Assembly (NCBI RefSeq): GCF_002994745.2
Contig: NC_037091.1
Location: 32,242,612-32,306,611, forward strand
Source of the DNA: Rosa chinensis
Lineage: Eukaryota > Streptophyta > Magnoliopsida > Rosales > Rosaceae
Length of the DNA: 64,000 nt
Direction of reading: 5' to 3'
Shown here: positions 60,110 to 64,000 of the stretch, piece by piece
Layout of the letters: the number at the start of each line of letters is the position of its first letter
How positions within the stretch are numbered: the first letter of the stretch is position 1
Made by a program: the position numbers and the translations under genes
Notes under the pieces: model-generated
Told to the model about the DNA's origin: nothing
Databases searched by the model: none
What the model saw: the letters and a program-made list of their open reading frames with translations, nothing else

Positions 60110-60210
60110 TACAAAACAAAAACAAAAAGAAAAGAAAGTTAGTATAGATCAAAATCAAGAACAAAAAAAAAAAAAACAAAAAATAGACTAGCAATTAGGA
60201 CCAATAATCC

Positions 60211-60231
60211 TCGGCGACCGGCGCCAAAAAT
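60211..60231 (-). other. Primer-binding site of the minus-strand element
   Basis: Read in reverse, ATTTTTGGCGCCGGTCGCC follows the LTR end CTATCA. It contains TGGCGCCG as at 5903. Confidence 0.75.
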
Positions 60232-61331
60232 TGATAGGCTATTTCAATCCACCTAAATAGATGCCCAAAAATACCTATAACTTAATCCTGCAAGAATGTT
60301 GAAAGTAGTATGGGTAAGTAGGGATCGTTCTCGCAAGAAATTGTGGTCTCATCACTAATCCAAAACTCAAAATAAAATAAAAGCTAAATTGTCCAGTTAG
60401 AAAGATCTGACTGGCAGACGACTCTAAAATATTCTAAATGTCACAAAAATTTACAGACTCTAGACACGATAAACGAACTACTAACAAAGTTTGATAATTT
60501 TTGAAGATGTTTTGGCTGACGAAAAAATTTAACAAAGACAAAATAATAAATGACTCCAAAAATGAAAAGACTTGATTCAGGATTTTGAAAATCAAAGATA
60601 AAACAAGTTAGAGGAATTGCATCCACCACCAATCGATCATGTATGCATACCCCTGTTTAACCAAGTCTTATATATTCATGGATGAAGATGCTCAAGTTAA
60701 CTCACGGTTAGAATTAACCTATTGTTTTTCCTTATGTGTATGCAAAGTGAGAGAATAGCTCTGCACCTAACCTATTTTCTAAAATACAACCTAGGTTAAG
60801 TAACTCTAGATTTAACACAAAGAAATTATTATGATTTAGAAAAATGAGACATCACAAGGCATCTCAAGTACAGCAAGTCTTAATTAACCTAGGAACCTAA
60901 AAACATATCTGATGCTTAGATATTTTGCAACTCTTGAACTCTCAAAGGGACCTTACATAAAAAGGAGCAGACAATGATTGTTCACAGCAATAGAACCTTA
61001 AACATGCAATCTAAGTTGCGCACCAAAGAAAACATGCAAAGATTTCATCAATGTAAAAATAGAAATTAGGTTCTCATCCATATGATAAATAAAAACTAAT
61101 TAAATGTCATAGTATAGTAATACAATCATGATTTAGGCTTCAACAGCCCTTAACTATTGAAGACTTAGTTTCTCATAGTAAAAAAAACAAAACAAAGAAA
61201 AGAAGAATCACGGGTGGGAGGAAAGAGAGAGTTTTTTCAGATTTGCACAGCCCTTTAAAATTGCTCCTTGAGTCCTCTTTCATTCCTTTTTTGTTTGAGA
61301 TTTCTTGAATTGTAGAGAAAGCCAACTTCTT

Positions 61332-61904
61332 TTTTTATTTATTTTTTATTTTTTAAAGGAAGCAAAATAAGGGTTAACCCTTCGCCCTTATGCGAAATTT
61401 TATTAATAGAAGAGAAATGCTTAAAACAAGACAAATCATAATTTTCTAGCTGCCAGTGCTATGGAATCAAGTAGCAAAGTAGAGAAAAGGTCCTGGCACG
61501 TCATCTGTGCTTTCAGGGATTTTCGAAACAAAATGATAAGCCATCCCAAAAAAGAATGAACCCAGCTGCAACGAAAAAATAAATGGTCCATGGACTCAAC
61601 TCCATTATGACAAAATTCACACCTGGAACACAATGAATATCCAAGACTTCCCAGCCAGTCATCAAAAAGAAGCTTGCCATGAAGAAATTTCCAGGTAGTT
61701 AAGCTTTTACGCTGCTAGATTGCCTTATGCCAGATGAGCTTGCACCAGTATAAAGTAGGTGGGGATGGAGAGATAAAGCTGTATGCCTCTTTCGAGGTTA
61801 GAGTGCCAGAAGAAAAACCAGCACAAATGAAGTGATCTGCAGCAGGATAGCTAGGCAGTGCAACATTTTGAATCTTCTTTGCAATATCAGGGAAAGAGGA
61901 GGAG
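61332..61904 (-). mobile_element. 5'-truncated LINE insertion, 573 bp
   Basis: The sequence aagccaacttctt flanks both sides (61319-61331 and 61905-61917). A T/A-rich run at the left (61326-61356) is the poly(A) tail of a minus-strand insertion. The undisturbed site is present at about 56530 in the duplicate LTR-C. Confidence 0.9.
61436..61890 (-). pseudogene. LINE reverse-transcriptase zinc-binding region
   Basis: The minus strand reads SGTLTSKEAYSF, then LYWCKLIWHKAI with a stop, then KSLTTWKFLHGKLLFDDWLG and CSRCEFCHNGVESMDHLFFRC: the Cys/His pattern that follows RT in plant L1 ORF2 proteins. At least one stop interrupts it. No RNase H follows, and it ends DSIALAARKL at TAG. Confidence 0.85.
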
Positions 61905-62082
61905 AAGCCAACTTCTTAATTCTCTATTTGATTTAGGATTTTTGACATCACTTTTTCCAATGAGAATATGCCATGTCATCATCCATATTTTTTGAATATT
62001 TTCTCCTTTATTGCTGTGTCACTTGCTTGGGCCAAGACTTCAAGTTTTTCTTTATTTGAGTATAATTTCTCCTTTTTCAAGT

Positions 62083-62312
62083 AAATCCAAAATATGTGTC
62101 TGGCCCAAACTATAGGTTACTTGACCTAGTTGTAATAGGGTTTTGAATTAGAGATATTTTTGGAGATATTCATAGATATCCGATTAATTGTATGATTATC
62201 TTTCCTTGTACAACTCTTATTCTATGTCTTGTAATCCTCTATATAAAGAGGCCTATATTATCAATGAAAGTACGACTCAATTCTCTCCCAATTTGGGTTT
62301 TCCTTAAACACA
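62083..62312 (+). repeat. 5' LTR of a second Copia element
   Basis: Contains a TATA-like ctatataaag at 62231-62240 and ends CTTAAACACA before ttatcagcacg (primer region). The start is approximate; the first 110 bp resemble 24385-24500. Confidence 0.65.
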
Positions 62313-63359
62313 TTATCAGCACGAAGTCCTAACCCTAAAACCCTAATTTCGAAGCCTTCAATCCCTAGCAACCACCGCCGCATATATTGAAGCACTCAAT
62401 CCCAGGAATCCAGAACCGGTGGCACCACCCCCAGAACCGGCCGGAAAAATACCGAACCAGCTTCGAGAAGAAGCGAAGGTTCTCCTGCCCGGTTCGCACC
62501 TTTCCAGTCCACATCCTACCTTAATATTTTTCCACAGGAGGAAACTCTCTTTCAGAATCTGGGAACTAGAAAAATATTTCCCAGAACCGACCATTAAGAT
62601 CCCGAACCAGCCAACAGTACCACTGCATCCTTGATACAGCCACCGATCTATCATATTCCCTCTGTTCCAGTCAGCCCAAGACATAGACAAGCCCAGAAGA
62701 AAACGAGTAGCCAAACTAGGAAAAAAAAAGGGAAAAGAAACGAAGAAAGCCCAGAAGCCCACGTGCAAGAAAAAAAGGGAGCAGCACCTAGCCCACTGAT
62801 GTCAACCCACTGCCCACTGACGTCATCCCACCTCCATCGCCACATCAGCGTCAGCCAACCACGTCAGCTCCGGTTATAGGTCACCGCCGTAGACTTTTTC
62901 CGGCCACCACTGGCCATTTTCCAGCAACTTTTTCGACCATTTTCTGGCAACTTTTTCCGGCCAAATTTTTCTGGCGACCTATTTCAAGGTATTTTTTTAC
63001 TAAAAGTTCCTTTTTTTGAGTTTTTATTCAATTTTTCTTCTTTTTCTCGGGGACTTGCAAACTCTCTGCTTCTACCCCCCTTTCTTCATCATAAGGGAGA
63101 CCTAATTAAGCCGAACTGTGGGGGTTCGTTCTCGATCACTCCAAGCTTAGAGCTTGTTGAGATCTCCAAACTTAGAGTTTGTAGAGAATTTATGATCGAC
63201 CACTTACGTCATTGTTTTGATCTAATCCAATACCTCTCGGAAGTGATTACGCTCAGAATTTCCTAATTTCTTGGAAGCGATTACGCTCAGAAATTTTATA
63301 TGTTTTCGTGGTAACTTTTTCCGCTCCGAAACTAACCCTTTTTCTTGTTCTCTTTCTGG
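62313..63359 (+). other. Copia 5' leader
   Basis: About 1 kb between LTR and gag ATG, with C-rich stretches and several short frames (62419-62634, 62631-62879) that carry no domain. Near the end the phrase gaagtgattacgctcagaat is repeated (63239-63296), as in the leader of the other Copia element. Confidence 0.6.
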
Positions 63360-64000
63360 ATGAGTAACCTGAACAAATTGGACTTTGCTCCATTAGGAAC
63401 AACTGGCTCTGGATATCACAGGTGGGTTCGTGATGTCCGCCAACATCTCAAGGCCGATGAAATCCTGGATACGATTCTCGAGCCTAGCCAGAACGTGCTA
63501 ACTGTTGAGCAAGCTCAAGCTTTGGAAGCAAATAGAGTAGCCTTAGAGACAAATAAGGCAAAAGTCATCATGCTAATGACTCGTCATATGGATGATTCGC
63601 TCCAGTACGAGTGTATGAATGAAGAAGACCCCAGAAGGCTGTAGGTCTCACTCGAAGAAAGATTTGGCAACGTCCGTGACTCCCTGCTTCCTGATCTAGA
63701 AGTAAGATGGCATAACCTCTGCTTCTGTGATTTGAAGTCAGTTCTTGACTACAACTCGGAAACACTTCGCATTAAATCATTAATGGAATTCTGTGGTAAA
63801 GAGATCACAAATGCAATGTTGATTGAGAAGACACTAGACCTTCCCTGTCTCTGCATTGATGGTTGCTAAGAACTATCAAATCGATGTTACTGCAGGACGG
63901 ATCATAAGGTTTCATGAGCTCATTGGAGCTATGAATGTCGTTGAAAAGCATGACAACATCCTTGTGAAGAACTATAATTCGAGATCTGTGGAAACAGAGC
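63360..64000 (+). pseudogene. Copia Gag (UBN2-type), partial, runs off the window
   Basis: ATG 63360 opens MSNLNKLDFAPLGTTGSGYH, then RWVRDVRQHLKADEIL. TAG at 63642 interrupts just before VSLEERFGNVRDSLLPDL; the frame goes on to RIKSLMEFCGKEITNAMLIE. A one-base shift near 63835 is needed for AGRIIRFHELIGAMNVVEKH. Closely resembles the gag at 40634-41754 but differs at many positions, so it is another member of the same broad Copia group. Confidence 0.88.

Larger units (their letters stand above)
60232..62050 (-). repeat. LTR-C, minus orientation, interrupted by a LINE fragment
   Basis: In reverse it ends AATAGCCTATCA at 60232, next to the primer site, so this is the 5' LTR of the minus-strand element. 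The upstream part matches 56397-56720. The outer end near 62050 is approximate. Confidence 0.6.

Noticed and set aside
62358..62845. Minus-strand frames in the second Copia leader
   Set aside because: No domain, and the region is the 5' leader between LTR and gag.
1..64000. A novel multi-gene defence or metabolic system
   Set aside because: All larger frames belong to transposable elements or gene fragments; no cluster of intact cellular genes is present.

Overview
The window is plant nuclear DNA made almost entirely of nested, decayed transposable elements, with a few fragments of ordinary genes. The evidence is: Ty3/Gypsy, Ty1/Copia, L1-type LINE, CACTA, PIF/Harbinger, MULE-like and Helitron remnants together; plant UDP-glycosyltransferase and probable SEC16 and polygalacturonase fragments; and AT-rich DNA with long LTRs. 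The Copia and LTR types remind me of Rosaceae genomes, but that is an impression, not a test. I see no intact cellular gene. I see no tRNA, rRNA, CRISPR array or bacterial-type operon.

Layout. 1-1975: minus-strand Ty3/Gypsy (Tat-like) pol tail with a convergent coiled-coil ORF. 1980-5245: plus-strand gag-protease fragment of an Athila-like element without reverse transcriptase. 5246-13043: a non-autonomous Athila-like element with a truncated 5' LTR, tRNA-Asp-like primer site, polypurine tract and a 3' LTR split by a 2.57-kb Harbinger-type element. 13044-14715: CACTA-type end with tandem subterminal repeats. 14716-18586: two copies of a long LTR (here called LTR-A) in inverted orientation, the second cutting a Helitron helicase fragment. 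20092-24100: Tat-type LTR interrupted by a solo LTR-A. 25300-27430: further LTR pieces. 27431-28084: UGT pseudogene. 28450-32536: CACTA-like element holding a 5'-truncated LINE and a Tourist-like MITE. 32956-35150: CACTA-like ends, a possible exopolygalacturonase fragment and a GGCCC-rich element.

37439-50534 is the clearest structure. A solo LTR-A (duplication CCCAC) contains a solo Athila-like LTR (duplication GAAAT) and a complete Copia element (duplication AACTC). The Copia element carries another solo Athila-like LTR (duplication GTGAA) inside its RNase H coding region. 50743-54304 is a further inverted LTR-A with a Tat LTR fragment inside. 54764-55563 is a MULE-like element with long terminal inverted repeats that carries what looks like the N-terminus of a SEC16 protein. 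55685-62050 holds inverted copies of another LTR family, a small gag fragment, a MITE and a LINE insertion. 62083-64000 is the start of a second Copia element that runs off the window.

The genes do not work together as a pathway. They record successive insertions, solo-LTR formation and small-mutation decay. Boundaries were fixed where terminal motifs (TG...CA, TIRs, poly(A)) coincide with matching target-site duplications. All sequence comparisons were made by eye.
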